DNA of 64,000 nt from CAVSWT01 sp963775245 (GTDB lineage: Bacteria > Bacteroidota > Ignavibacteria > Ignavibacteriales > Ignavibacteriaceae). Shown here one piece after another: positions 47,367 through 56,410 of this stretch. A program made the translations under genes and the position numbers. A model generated the notes under the pieces. The model was given only the letters and a program-made list of their open reading frames with translations. It had not been told where the DNA came from and searched no databases. Numbering within the stretch: position 1 is the first letter of the stretch; each line of letters opens with the position of its first letter. The stretch spans positions 62,001 to 126,000 of the forward strand of contig CAVZID010000005.1 of assembly GCA_963775245.1 (NCBI GenBank), written 5' to 3'.

Positions 47367-48278
47367 ATGTTAAAATATTATTTGATGTATCCTTTAGCTT
47401 ATAAATTTTTTGATTTTAACCCTGTTACTAAAAAGGTCTATCGTTATATTGGTAATAGTTTAGGTGATATAAAAAAATCAAAAAAAGGTTTGAGCAATAA
47501 TTATGTTTCCCAGGGGAGAAAGATTTGTAAACTTATAAAAGAACATTGCGGAATTCAAAAAAATGCTAAAACTTTGGAACTAGGGACAGGTTGGATCCAC
47601 TGGTATTCGACATTTGTAAGAATTTTCTTCGATTTAGAAATAGATTTATTTGATGTTTGGGATAATAGACAACTAAATACATTTAAAAAACTATTTAATC
47701 AATTGTCCTCGATTTTAACGATGGAGGAAAAAAACAATTTAGTTGACGCTGATATTTTTAGTAAACTAAAAAATGTCGATTCATTTAATGAAATCTATAA
47801 ACTATTGAATTATAAGTATATTATAGATGAAAAAGGGTCATTATTAAGTTTTAACGAAAATACTTATGATCTAATTTTTAGTTGTGCCGTTTTTGAGCAT
47901 ATATATCAAGGCATTCTTCCTGAGTATTTTAATCAAATGTATCGAATATTAAAACCAGGCGGACATGTGCTTCACATTATAGATATAGGGGACCATTATC
48001 ATTATCTGGATAAAAACCGAACACATTTTAAGAATTACTTAAAATTTTCAAACAAGGTTTGGAAAAACTATTTTGACAATTCAATATTTTATATGAACAG
48101 ATTACAAGCTTCAGATTGGCATTCTCTTTTTCAGAATTCAGGGTTTCAAATGGTATATGAAGAAAAGTTAAATGTAGATACAAGTAATTTGAAAATAAAT
48201 AAAGACTACTTACATTACAAGGATGAGGATTTGAAGTGTCACCAAATAGTTGTTATATACAATAAACCCTTCAAATAA
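47367..48278 (+). CDS. SAM-dependent methyltransferase-like protein
   Basis: About 303 residues. The SAM-binding motif I is LELGTG, and a later YDLIFSCAVFEHI segment with RILKPGGHVLHI matches class I methyltransferases of the Methyltransf_11/23 type. I prefer the ATG at 47367, which has AGGTG just upstream; a GTG 6 nt earlier is also possible. The helical N terminus (about 1-60) and C terminus are unassigned. It could methylate a sugar of the exopolysaccharide. It sits between the asparagine-synthetase-like gene and the IS256 element. Confidence 0.75.
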   Translation: MLKYYLMYPLAYKFFDFNPVTKKVYRYIGNSLGDIKKSKKGLSNNYVSQGRKICKLIKEHCGIQKNAKTLELGTGWIHWYSTFVRIFFDLEIDLFDVWDNRQLNTFKKLFNQLSSILTMEEKNNLVDADIFSKLKNVDSFNEIYKLLNYKYIIDEKGSLLSFNENTYDLIFSCAVFEHIYQGILPEYFNQMYRILKPGGHVLHIIDIGDHYHYLDKNRTHFKNYLKFSNKVWKNYFDNSIFYMNRLQASDWHSLFQNSGFQMVYEEKLNVDTSNLKINKDYLHYKDEDLKCHQIVVIYNKPFK

Positions 48279-48334
48279 AAAATTAGAAGAATTAAAATGT
48301 TATTAAATTATCCTTGCATTAGGAAATTATTAAG

Positions 48335-48352
48335 TAATAACATGTTGTATAT
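48335..48352 (+). repeat. Left copy of an 18-bp inverted repeat flanking the IS256 element
   Basis: TAATAACATGTTGTATAT is the exact reverse complement of 49917-49934. It lies 57 nt after the methyltransferase stop and about 106 bp outside the insertion sequence. Confidence 0.7.
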
Positions 48353-48460
48353 TTTTTTATCTTGAATTTATTTTCTTATCATATTTCAAGTAAATATTTA
48401 TATCTATAAATTTTATTAAAATTTTATAATTAAATGCAATAGTTAATTATTTTTAAGTAG

Positions 48461-48483
48461 TGTAAAGAATTTTGTGTAAATGG
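48461..48483 (+). repeat. Left terminal inverted repeat of the IS256 element
   Basis: These 23 bases match the reverse complement of 49858-49880 at 20 positions and read inward toward the transposase gene. The mismatches fall at repeat positions 7, 8 and 10. Confidence 0.85.
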
Positions 48484-48496
48484 TTAAACAAAGATT

Positions 48497-48541
48497 AGAG
48501 GATAAGTGCTGCGGAGCGTAGCGGAGCAGCACTTATCCTCT
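48497..48541 (+). repeat. Long perfect hairpin inside the IS, upstream of the transposase
   Basis: AGAGGATAAGTGCTGC (48497-48512) is exactly complementary to GCAGCACTTATCCTCT (48526-48541), around a 13-nt GC-rich loop GGAGCGTAGCGGA. It lies between the left terminal repeat and the transposase start. Its base composition contrasts sharply with the AT-rich surroundings. Such structures in insertion sequences can block read-through transcripts from translating transposase. Confidence 0.8.
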
Positions 48542-48615
48542 GCACTCGAAAGCGGTATTGCTTTTGGGAAAATAAATAATATGTTTAACTTAAATCCAAA
48601 AGGAGTTTACACATC

Positions 48616-49848
48616 ATGGAACTCACCGATGAAATGATCGAGCAGTTAAAAGCCGATCTAGCCAAAGCCAAAAATTACAATGATTTAATGGGTAAGGATG
48701 GAGCTATTAAAAAGCTAATGGCAAAATCCTTAGAACAGATGCTGGAAGCTGAGCTAACCGAACAACTCGGCTATGAAAAATATTCCCCAGCCGGAAAGAA
48801 TAACGGCAATAGCAGAAATGGAAAAACCCGTAAGACTCTGAAGAACGATAATGGAGAAATCGAGATTACCGTTCCACGAGACCGTAATGGAGAATTTGAT
48901 CCAATCATTGTCAAGAAGTATGAAAGAACCATAGGCCCTATTGAGGATAAGATAATCTCTATGTACGCAAAAGGAATGACTACCAGAGATATACAATCAC
49001 ATGTTCAAGAGATGTATGGCTTAGATGTTTCAGCCACCTTGATTTCCAATATTACTGATAAGATAGTTCACATTGCAACAGAGTGGCAGAATCGTCCTCT
49101 TGAAGGGATTTATCCAATAGTTTTCTTTGATGCTATCCATTACAAAGTAAGAGACGAATCAACAAAGAAAGTGGCCTCAAAGGCTGCCTATACGTGTCTG
49201 GGAGTAGAACTTAGCGGCAGAAAAGATCTACTTGGCCTTTGGGTCGGCGAAGCTGAAGGAGCCAACTTCTGGTTGAGCGTTCTTACAGAGCTTAGGAATC
49301 GCGGAGTTCAAGATATTCTGATTGCTTGCATTGATGGATTGAGAGGCTTTCCCGAAGCTATACAAACTATTTTTCCTAAAACAGAAATCCAGCTTTGCGT
49401 GATACATCAAATCCGCAATACTCTAAAATATATTGCCTCTAAAGATCAGAAAGAATTTATGAAACAATTAAAAACTGTTTACACAGCACCAACAGAAGAA
49501 GCTGCTTTAGAGAATTTAAATTTACTTGAAGATAACTGGTCTAAAAAATATTCATTGGCTCTAAAATCCTGGAGAGGTAACTGGAATAATCTGGCAACCT
49601 TTTTCAAGTACCCTGAAGAAATCAGAACTATAATTTACACAACCAATGCTGTTGAAGCGGTACACCGCCAGTTCAGAAAAGTAACCAAGGCAAGATCATT
49701 GTTCCCGAATGATGATGCACTCAAAAAAATGCTGTATCTTGCTTACAGAGATTTATCTAAAAAATGGACTATGCCGATTAGAAACTGGGCTATTGTTCTT
49801 TCCAATTTTTCTATTAACTTTGAGGAAAGACTGGAGCCTTTCCTCTAA
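48616..49848 (+). CDS. IS256-family transposase
   Basis: A 410-residue Mutator/IS256-type transposase. The DDE residues can be placed at D172 (FFDAIHYKVRDE), D240 (ACIDGLRGF) and E347 (TTNAVEAVHRQFRK). The C-x2-H motif CVIHQIRN (261-268) and the N-terminal GNSRNG/VPRDRNG segments are also family features. The length is normal, with no frameshift, so the enzyme should be active. The start follows AAAGGAG. It moves the element by a copy-out-paste-in route with circular intermediates, as known for IS256. Confidence 0.95.
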   Translation: MELTDEMIEQLKADLAKAKNYNDLMGKDGAIKKLMAKSLEQMLEAELTEQLGYEKYSPAGKNNGNSRNGKTRKTLKNDNGEIEITVPRDRNGEFDPIIVKKYERTIGPIEDKIISMYAKGMTTRDIQSHVQEMYGLDVSATLISNITDKIVHIATEWQNRPLEGIYPIVFFDAIHYKVRDESTKKVASKAAYTCLGVELSGRKDLLGLWVGEAEGANFWLSVLTELRNRGVQDILIACIDGLRGFPEAIQTIFPKTEIQLCVIHQIRNTLKYIASKDQKEFMKQLKTVYTAPTEEAALENLNLLEDNWSKKYSLALKSWRGNWNNLATFFKYPEEIRTIIYTTNAVEAVHRQFRKVTKARSLFPNDDALKKMLYLAYRDLSKKWTMPIRNWAIVLSNFSINFEERLEPFL

Positions 49849-49857
49849 TGAATAATG

Positions 49858-49880
49858 CCATTTACACAAATTATTTTACA
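49858..49880 (+). repeat. Right terminal inverted repeat of the IS256 element
   Basis: This is the reverse complement of the left repeat at 48461-48483, with 3 mismatches in 23. It begins 10 nt after the transposase stop codon. Confidence 0.85.
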
Positions 49881-49916
49881 GTCTCTTTTTTTAAAAATTA
49901 TAATTTTAATCTATAT

Positions 49917-49934
49917 ATATACAACATGTTATTA
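49917..49934 (-). repeat. Right copy of the 18-bp inverted repeat flanking the IS256 element
   Basis: An exact reverse complement of 48335-48352, ending 8 nt before the end of the minus-strand lipoprotein gene. Both copies lie outside the IS ends, so they belong to the host DNA or to an older element. Without the IS they would be about 140 bp apart. Confidence 0.7.
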
Positions 49935-49942
49935 TATCATAA

Positions 49943-51085
49943 TTATTGTAAAGGTGATAATTTTATTCCATCAATCCAAATTTTTCCTATACCACCAACA
50001 CAATAGTCTATCTGTGTATTAATTTTTAAAAGAATCTGAATTATATTACTTGGCATTACGAAATCTTGCTTTTCCTGTACCCATCCATGTTGAGTCGGAC
50101 CATAATAATCAGTTAATTTAGTTGTGTCTACCGCTGTTACACCTGATAATTTAATTCTGACTGCTCCAGGATTTGATTTAATCCAGAAAGATAGCTCATA
50201 AGTCTGCCCTACCACAAAATTTGAATTATTTATTTTCTGACTTATTTCAGAATACTTATAACTTTTATTACCTTGAGCGATAAGAGAATCAATAAAATTA
50301 ATTTTGAGAGATGATTTGCCGTCAATATAATCACTTCCATCAATTGAGAATAAGTCATAACTGGGGGTGCCATCAACATATGTTTGCCAAAAATCAGGAT
50401 GAACACCATCAGATGATATTTCAAATCTACCATTGCTAATGTAATTTATATCTGTTAGCGAGTTTAGTGTAATAATATTACTTCCACTAAGCTTTCCATC
50501 ATCTGAAATAATATAAACTCGATAGCTGTACTGGGTTCCATTGATAAATTTATAGTCGACATAAGAGGTATCATTTTTTGCTATAGTGGAATAAATTAAA
50601 TCACCATTATTGTTATCTACCCCCAAACCTTCCTGACGATATATATTATAACCTTTAAATGATGAGGAATTTGATTTTTCCCAATTTAGAGGAATTTTAT
50701 CAATAGTCTCTGCTGCATTACTTATATGAACTGGCTTAGGAAAATCTATTGTTCCTAGATCAGTTTCACTTTGAGTAAGGTTTATATTAGTTTCATAATA
50801 TATAACTTCACCAGATGAAAGGTTTTTCTCAACATAAAGTGTATGCGCCCCATCACTTAATGTGGAAATTTTGAAGTTTCCATTTGCGTCTGTTGTTGTC
50901 TGCCAATTAGCAACATCATCAACTTTGATTGTTGCATCGGTGACCAATATTCCTTCGATAGTAACTTTACCTGTTAGTTTATCTGTTCCTAACTGTTTAG
51001 TATCCGAACTTAGATTCTTACAGGAAGAAAAAACAAGCATAATAAATAGAAAAGAAATTATACTATTATATAATGTTAATTTCAT
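49943..51085 (-). CDS. Lipoprotein with carboxypeptidase-regulatory-like, FN3-like and CBM-like domains
   Basis: The 380-residue product starts at the ATG behind AAGGAGAA, not at the longer frame. A lipoprotein signal peptide ends VFSSC, with C22 the lipidated residue. Next come a carboxypeptidase-regulatory-like beta domain (about 38-110, LTGKVTIEG), an FN3-like domain (about 120-205) and a beta-sandwich resembling carbohydrate-binding modules (about 215-380, GRFEIS to IWIDGIKLSP). It is probably anchored in the outer membrane or periplasm and bound to the polymer or its export machinery. It is the last gene of the second EPS block, separated from the wzc-like gene by 425 bp, so it may have its own promoter. 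Confidence 0.75.
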   Translation of the reverse strand: MKLTLYNSIISFLFIMLVFSSCKNLSSDTKQLGTDKLTGKVTIEGILVTDATIKVDDVANWQTTTDANGNFKISTLSDGAHTLYVEKNLSSGEVIYYETNINLTQSETDLGTIDFPKPVHISNAAETIDKIPLNWEKSNSSSFKGYNIYRQEGLGVDNNNGDLIYSTIAKNDTSYVDYKFINGTQYSYRVYIISDDGKLSGSNIITLNSLTDINYISNGRFEISSDGVHPDFWQTYVDGTPSYDLFSIDGSDYIDGKSSLKINFIDSLIAQGNKSYKYSEISQKINNSNFVVGQTYELSFWIKSNPGAVRIKLSGVTAVDTTKLTDYYGPTQHGWVQEKQDFVMPSNIIQILLKINTQIDYCVGGIGKIWIDGIKLSPLQ

Positions 51086-51510
51086 AAATTCTCCTTTGAT
51101 ATAGCGATGGTCAAATAAAACATAAAGAATTTTTAAGTTTTTAAACATGATATAAGTCACTTATATAAAATCACTTATAGTTGTTTAGTTGTGATAGAAA
51201 ATCAATTTTAATGCCGATTTAATTAAAAATTATCAATCATTTTTATTTATATTTTTTTATAAATAATCAGTAAAAAAAATTTTAAAGAATAATAAAAATT
51301 TATATTATATAAATAAAATGAGAAAAAAGGTCTTAATGATACATTTTATATGAAATCTTCCAACTAAGAAAAATACAATCGGACTCTAAATAGTACTTCC
51401 CCACTTTATTTGATTACTTTATTATTAATTAAGAATAAAAAATTAAAGCATTCTCATTAAACCAAATTTAAATAAATTTGAATGCACTTTCGTTTTTACT
51501 ATTTATTTTA
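51086..51510. other. Intergenic region (425 bp) between the lipoprotein and tyrosine-kinase genes
   Basis: AT-rich with no credible gene. It probably holds the lipoprotein promoter. Two direct copies of TCACTTATA (51157-51165 and 51171-51179) are spaced 14 bp start to start, about 75-95 bp upstream of the start codon, and might be an operator. I see no terminator hairpin after the kinase gene. Confidence 0.4.
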
Positions 51511-54027
51511 TTAGGAATATGTATTCGAATATTTCTTTTTTCTTTTTTTAATCTTTTTTTCTCCATTGTCATCATACCCATAATAATATCCGTATCCATA
51601 ACCGTATCTATGTTTGAAGTATGAATTTTTAATATCACATGCATTAACTACTAGGCCATTCACCTTAACATCTTCTCTACCTAATTCTTTTATTCCCCAA
51701 AGAACACTATCTTTAACTGTATGATTGGGTCGAATTACCATTACTACATCTTTTATTCTCTTACCCAAAACTAAAACATCAACTACCCTTGTAATTGGCG
51801 GAGTATCAAATATTATGAAGTCGTAGGATGAATCTTTAATCATTTCAATTAATTTATCCATTTTTTCTGAACCTATGAGATCACTGGAATTTTCCGCAAC
51901 TCCTCCAGATGGAAGAATATTAAGAGTTTTAAGAGAATTATCTGTCCCAAAATTCTTATTTAAATTATAAATATTTGGAATATTTATATCTTGAGTTAAA
52001 TAGGTTATTAACCCAGGTGAATCCTTAGAAATTTCAAATAATTCTGTTAATCTTGATTTCCGCAAATCACAATCAATAACAAGAACTTTCTTTTCAGCTT
52101 GAGCTAGAGATATAGCAAGATTGGCTGCTATCGTTGTCTTCCCACTATTTTCTTCACAACTTGTAAGCATAATAATTTTCTTCTTTGCATCTGAAGATGA
52201 TGCTAATTTAGTTCTTAGTACACGATAAGATTCTCTAAAACCATCTTGGTTATCCATCAATGTTACAAATCTGCTTTTATAATCACTGGCATTTTTTATA
52301 CTTTGATTAATTGATTTATCATAATTTGGAATAATAGCAAAAACTGGTAATCCTAAATCTTTTTCTATATCATCTAAGTCTGTTATTTTTTTATTTATTG
52401 ACTCTAGTCCTATGACAATACCTACCCCAAGTACAAGACCAAATAATAATCCAAATATAGGATTAATTTTTTTTCGCATATTATCAGCTTCATAAGCCGG
52501 TTCTGCAATTATAATATCCTGAAGTTTGGAAAGTTCCGACATCCTCATTTCTTCTCTCTTACTCATCAACATATTGAATACTTGCTCATATGTTTCTTTT
52601 GCTCTGGTTAATTCAGCTAATTTAGTTTCCTGAGTTGGTAAATTTTTAATTTTCCCTTGATACTTAGAAATTAAATTATCTAACTGAACTTCTTTTTGTT
52701 TTAAGACATCAATATTTATTTGATATGCACTAAAGGTATTCTGATTGTAACTTGATAATTTCTTTTTAATTTCATTTATCTGATTTTCAACATTAATTAC
52801 TTCAGGGTGAGATTCAGTTCTTTTTTGAAGCAATTCTATTTTTTTAACTTCCAGGGTTGAAAGTTTATTCATTAAATCTGCAAATGGAGACATACTACTT
52901 GAAGAATTAGTCCCTTCAGATGAAATTGTTGTTTGATCAAAAAATCCATTATTTTCATATTGTTTTTTCATAGAAGCAAGCTTATTCTCATAATCGTTTA
53001 GATCAAGATTTGTATTTATTTTTTCTGCTTCTAGTTTGCTAAGAAAATCGACCATATTACTTGAATTTTCATCGATTTTGACTATTTGATTGCTTGATTT
53101 GTAGCTGCTTAATTGATCCTCGGCATCTTTAAGCTTTTCATCAATTTTTTGAAGCTGTTGATCTATAAAGTTATACGAATATCTTATTGATTCTTTTTGC
53201 TGGTCAATTCTAGTTTCTCTAAATTTATCAGCAATTGTATTTGCTAAAGTTACAGCGGCTGATTGAGTTAGGGCAGAACATGTAACTGAAAAAATATCTG
53301 TTGTTTGTTTATGATCTGTGGTAATCTTTCCTTTCAAATTATCTATAACATCATTTGTGCTTGCAAAATCTATAAATAGTTTGCTACCTATAACAGCATT
53401 TGGCCAATACAATAAAACTCTTGCCTTTTCAAAATTAATATCTGCCGTAGATGGATCATTTATCTTCTGAATTAACTTACCTGAATCTTCATCATAGACT
53501 TCAAAAGTATTAGGTGATGACTTTTTAACAGAATATATATAAGTATAATTTGAAGGTTTGGTTTCAACTTCTAAAAATTCAGGCAATTTTTTTTCTGAAT
53601 TATTATTCCCCCCAAATAAATCATTATAATCTAAAATATTTTTATTAATCTGAATTGGGTCAGAGTTTGGAACCTCAATTCTATCAACATTTAAAGTTAA
53701 GTTCAGTTCTGTTACAACTTTTTCTAGGACTCCGCGAGTTGTAACTAATTCCATTTCAGTTTCAATTTGATCTTTAGTATCAATTGCTAAGATTCGATTA
53801 AGATCATCTTTTGCAGATTTTTCATTATTTTCTTTTTTTAACAAAACTGTTGCCGAATAATAAGATTTACTAGTGTAGTTAAAAGCTAGTACACCTATGA
53901 CTGCTACTAAAACAGCAATTATAACTATCTTTTTTCGATGGTTAATCATCTGAAGAAAATCACCAATACTGTGCTCAGGCTTATTTTCACCACCTTGCAA
54001 TAGATTTAATATATCATCACTATTCAT
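51511..54027 (-). CDS. Wzc-type polysaccharide co-polymerase / tyrosine autokinase
   Basis: An 838-residue inner-membrane protein. A first helix (33-50) and a second one (524-542) enclose a periplasmic Wzz-like domain with long coiled coils (about 270-500). The cytoplasmic BY-kinase domain has Walker A SCEENSGKT (623-631), Walker A' VLVIDCDLRKSRL (648-660) and Walker B DFIIFDTPP (736-744). A tyrosine cluster (YGYGYGYYYGY, 808-818) near the C terminus is the autophosphorylation site. Cycles of phosphorylation control chain length and export of the polymer. It starts 50 nt after the wza-like gene behind AGGAAA. No partner tyrosine phosphatase (Wzb) is seen in the window. Confidence 0.93.
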   Translation of the reverse strand: MNSDDILNLLQGGENKPEHSIGDFLQMINHRKKIVIIAVLVAVIGVLAFNYTSKSYYSATVLLKKENNEKSAKDDLNRILAIDTKDQIETEMELVTTRGVLEKVVTELNLTLNVDRIEVPNSDPIQINKNILDYNDLFGGNNNSEKKLPEFLEVETKPSNYTYIYSVKKSSPNTFEVYDEDSGKLIQKINDPSTADINFEKARVLLYWPNAVIGSKLFIDFASTNDVIDNLKGKITTDHKQTTDIFSVTCSALTQSAAVTLANTIADKFRETRIDQQKESIRYSYNFIDQQLQKIDEKLKDAEDQLSSYKSSNQIVKIDENSSNMVDFLSKLEAEKINTNLDLNDYENKLASMKKQYENNGFFDQTTISSEGTNSSSSMSPFADLMNKLSTLEVKKIELLQKRTESHPEVINVENQINEIKKKLSSYNQNTFSAYQINIDVLKQKEVQLDNLISKYQGKIKNLPTQETKLAELTRAKETYEQVFNMLMSKREEMRMSELSKLQDIIIAEPAYEADNMRKKINPIFGLLFGLVLGVGIVIGLESINKKITDLDDIEKDLGLPVFAIIPNYDKSINQSIKNASDYKSRFVTLMDNQDGFRESYRVLRTKLASSSDAKKKIIMLTSCEENSGKTTIAANLAISLAQAEKKVLVIDCDLRKSRLTELFEISKDSPGLITYLTQDINIPNIYNLNKNFGTDNSLKTLNILPSGGVAENSSDLIGSEKMDKLIEMIKDSSYDFIIFDTPPITRVVDVLVLGKRIKDVVMVIRPNHTVKDSVLWGIKELGREDVKVNGLVVNACDIKNSYFKHRYGYGYGYYYGYDDNGEKKIKKRKKKYSNTYS

Positions 54028-54077
54028 AATAATTTCCTATAACTAATCAATTTCAAATTTATATTAATTATCAAAAT

Positions 54078-54686
54078 TTATTTTTTTAGTATCAAGCTTA
54101 TAATCGTAACAAGAACCGCAATTCCAGAAAATATAAATGCAGTATTTCTAGCATCAACCCACCAACTTTTAGTAACATAAATTTGATCCCCGGACTTTAA
54201 TCCGGTATCAATCAATCTATTACCTTCTTTAATTATTTCTTCTCCATCCAATTCAATTCTTTCGTTATCTCTAATTAAATAAATATCACTTAAATCTGCA
54301 TTCTCAGTTTCCCCACCAGCTAAAGCTAATATATCTGAAAATTTTTCAATTCCTGTAGCATAATAAAACCCAGGATTCTTTACTTCACCAAATATATTGA
54401 TTTTATATAAAGGTAATATTTTCAATTCAGGGTCTTTATACAAACTATCATATTTAATTTCTATCTCATGTTTTATCTCATCAAATTTTCTATTTCTTGT
54501 TAGAATTATGCCAATAAATGGAAATTGTATATTGCCATTTTGCTGCACAAAATAATCACCGGAAATTTGATCTTCTAAATTGTAAAAAGTTAATCTTACT
54601 CCATCCCCAGGATTTAAATCTTGACCAAACATAAAGATATTGTTTATAATAAGAACAGTAAATATAACTACCAACTTTAATTTCAT
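54078..54686 (-). CDS. Short Wza/BexD-type polysaccharide export protein
   Basis: A 202-residue protein. The signal peptide (about 1-21, ending FMFGQ) lacks a lipobox cysteine. A Poly_export domain (about 23-90, with NPGDGVRLTF and QNGNIQFPFIG) is followed by one SLBB domain (about 93-165, INIFGEVKNPGFY), and the C terminus is a hydrophobic helix (about 180-200). It is much shorter than E. coli Wza (about 380 residues), as in the minimal outer-membrane polysaccharide export proteins. It lies 50 nt upstream of its usual partner, the tyrosine autokinase. Confidence 0.88.
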   Translation of the reverse strand: MKLKLVVIFTVLIINNIFMFGQDLNPGDGVRLTFYNLEDQISGDYFVQQNGNIQFPFIGIILTRNRKFDEIKHEIEIKYDSLYKDPELKILPLYKINIFGEVKNPGFYYATGIEKFSDILALAGGETENADLSDIYLIRDNERIELDGEEIIKEGNRLIDTGLKSGDQIYVTKSWWVDARNTAFIFSGIAVLVTIISLILKK

Positions 54687-54786
54687 TCTTCCTCAATTTT
54701 AAGATATTAACAAATGAAAAATAGTACCACTATTTTCAAGATACAATGTAATACTTTCCGTAATAAATTAAGTTGATTTGTTTAAA

Positions 54787-55275
54787 TTATTCAACATGAG
54801 AATGAATAGTTTCCCTAATTACTCTCGCAGGGACTCCTGCAACAACTGAATTAGGAGGTACATCTTTAGTTACAACAGCACCTGCACCAACAATAGCATT
54901 TTCACCAATAGTAACGCCACATAAAATAGTTGCTGATGAGCCGACTGAAGCACCTTTATTGACAAATGTTTCTATTACTGCCCAGTCTTTTTCATTTTGC
55001 AATTGTCCGTCATCAGCAGTAGAACGTGGATACAAATCATTTATAAATGTTACATTATGTCCAATAAAAACATTATCTTCTATATGTACACCTTCACAAA
55101 TAAATGTATGAGAAGATATTTTGCAGTTCTTTCCAATAAAAGAATTTTTCTGGATCTCAACAAACGTTCCAATCTTGGTACCATCATCTACGGAACAGCC
55201 ATACAAATTTACAAAATCAAATATCTTAACATCTTTTCCTAATCTAACATTATTTATGTTTTGTTTTTCTGACAT
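54787..55275 (-). CDS. wbpD: WbpD-like UDP-amino-sugar N-acetyltransferase
   Basis: A 162-residue left-handed beta-helix protein of hexapeptide repeats with LYGCSVDDGTKIG, FICEGVHIEDNVFIGHNVTF and a final VVAGVPARVI. This order closely matches WbpD/WlbB, which acetylate the 3-amino group of UDP-3-amino-2-acetamido-glucuronate using acetyl-CoA. It lies 24 nt downstream of the WbpB-like gene, and a WbpE-like gene is in the same block, which supports the assignment. It ends 100 nt before the export-protein gene. Confidence 0.83.
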   Translation of the reverse strand: MSEKQNINNVRLGKDVKIFDFVNLYGCSVDDGTKIGTFVEIQKNSFIGKNCKISSHTFICEGVHIEDNVFIGHNVTFINDLYPRSTADDGQLQNEKDWAVIETFVNKGASVGSSATILCGVTIGENAIVGAGAVVTKDVPPNSVVAGVPARVIRETIHSHVE

Positions 55276-55299
55276 ATAGATTATCTCTTTTAAGTTTTA

Positions 55300-56358
55300 T
55301 TAATTCTCGATTAAAACTGTTTTTTCTTTATAACTTTTTTCAGACATATTATTTTTCAAAGCTACAAATAAACCTAGATTTTTTATTGATTCATTTGAGG
55401 CTTCTAAAATTTTAACGACATCAAGTCCATCCTTGCCGGATGTTAATGGTATATGGTTATTATTTATTGCGTTAATAAATTCAGTAGCACCTAATGCTAA
55501 AGCTTCTGTTTGAATAATTTTAGGAGAATACATATCACCAGTTCGATATTGAACAAGAGTTTTATGAATATTCTCCATAGTATCTACCTGAACACCACAA
55601 TCATAAACCTTTATCTTTTCAAAATTTTCCATATCATCAAAAACTAACATTTTTTTATTACCAGCAACTATCATTCTTCTAATTTTAACAGGAGAAGTCC
55701 AATTTACGTGGAAATGAGCAAGACATGAATTATTTTCAAAATGTAATGAAAGATGAGCTATATTTTCTTGATCTGTTTCAAAATTTGAAATTCCTGTTGC
55801 AGTTACACCAAGTATTTTTTTATCCGGTAAAATATATTTCATTATTGAAAGATCATGTGGTGCTAGATCCCAAATTACATTAACATCATGCTGGAATAAA
55901 CCCAAATTAATTCTAACAGAATCGAAATATATAATATCCCCTAATTCACCTTTTTCAACAAGTTCTTTTATCTTTTGTACTGCACCTGTGTAAATAAATG
56001 TGTGGTCAACAAAAATTTTCAAACCCTTTTTATCTGCTATCTCAATTAATTCTTCGCCCTGTTTGGAAGTCGTGGTAAAAGGTTTTTCTACCCAAATATG
56101 TTTTCCTGCTTCTAATGCTCTTTTAGCTAAATTGTAATGAGTAAAAACTGGCGTTGCAATAACTATAGCATCAACATCACTATTTAAAAGATCATCGTAA
56201 TCATCAGTTAAATATGCACTAGGAAATTTAGACTTAATATAATTTAACCTATTTATGTCTTTATCGCATCCAATTACTTTTTTTACATCTTTATGGGCTA
56301 AGAAATTTCTAATCAAATTTGGGCCCCAATATCCCAATCCTACAACTCCAATTTTCAT
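55300..56358 (-). CDS. wbpB: WbpB-like Gfo/Idh/MocA oxidoreductase
   Basis: A 352-residue NAD(P)-dependent oxidoreductase. The Rossmann motif GLGYWG is at 7-12, the E91-K92-P93 motif in WVEKPF follows the nucleotide domain, and a DLAPHDLSIM segment carries the catalytic acid and histidine. It resembles WbpB/WlbA, which oxidise the C3 hydroxyl of UDP-N-acetyl-glucuronate to a 3-keto sugar. The WbpE-like aminotransferase and WbpD-like acetyltransferase genes nearby complete that path. Confidence 0.83.
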   Translation of the reverse strand: MKIGVVGLGYWGPNLIRNFLAHKDVKKVIGCDKDINRLNYIKSKFPSAYLTDDYDDLLNSDVDAIVIATPVFTHYNLAKRALEAGKHIWVEKPFTTTSKQGEELIEIADKKGLKIFVDHTFIYTGAVQKIKELVEKGELGDIIYFDSVRINLGLFQHDVNVIWDLAPHDLSIMKYILPDKKILGVTATGISNFETDQENIAHLSLHFENNSCLAHFHVNWTSPVKIRRMIVAGNKKMLVFDDMENFEKIKVYDCGVQVDTMENIHKTLVQYRTGDMYSPKIIQTEALALGATEFINAINNNHIPLTSGKDGLDVVKILEASNESIKNLGLFVALKNNMSEKSYKEKTVLIEN

Positions 56359-56410
56359 TTATTCCTCCATATTATCTGGTTGATGGATCAATACTCAAAA
56401 ACATAATTAT

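Larger units (their letters stand above)
48459..49882 (+). mobile_element. IS256-family insertion sequence (intact)
   Basis: An element of about 1.42 kb. It is bounded by imperfect terminal inverted repeats (48461-48483 and 49858-49880, 20 of 23 identical) and contains a single full-length IS256-type transposase gene. The outer ends resemble the TGTAAA...TGTGTAAA ends of the family. Flanking 9-bp stretches TATTTTTAA and TTTTTTTAA could be a decayed target duplication, but the AT-rich context makes the exact ends uncertain by a few bases. The element lies in the gap between convergent genes and interrupts none. Confidence 0.88.

Noticed and set aside
48448..49894. A clean target-site duplication of the IS256 element
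   Set aside because: The flanking 9-mers TATTTTTAA and TTTTTTTAA differ by one base and both sides are T-rich, so the match could be chance and the exact ends are not fixed.
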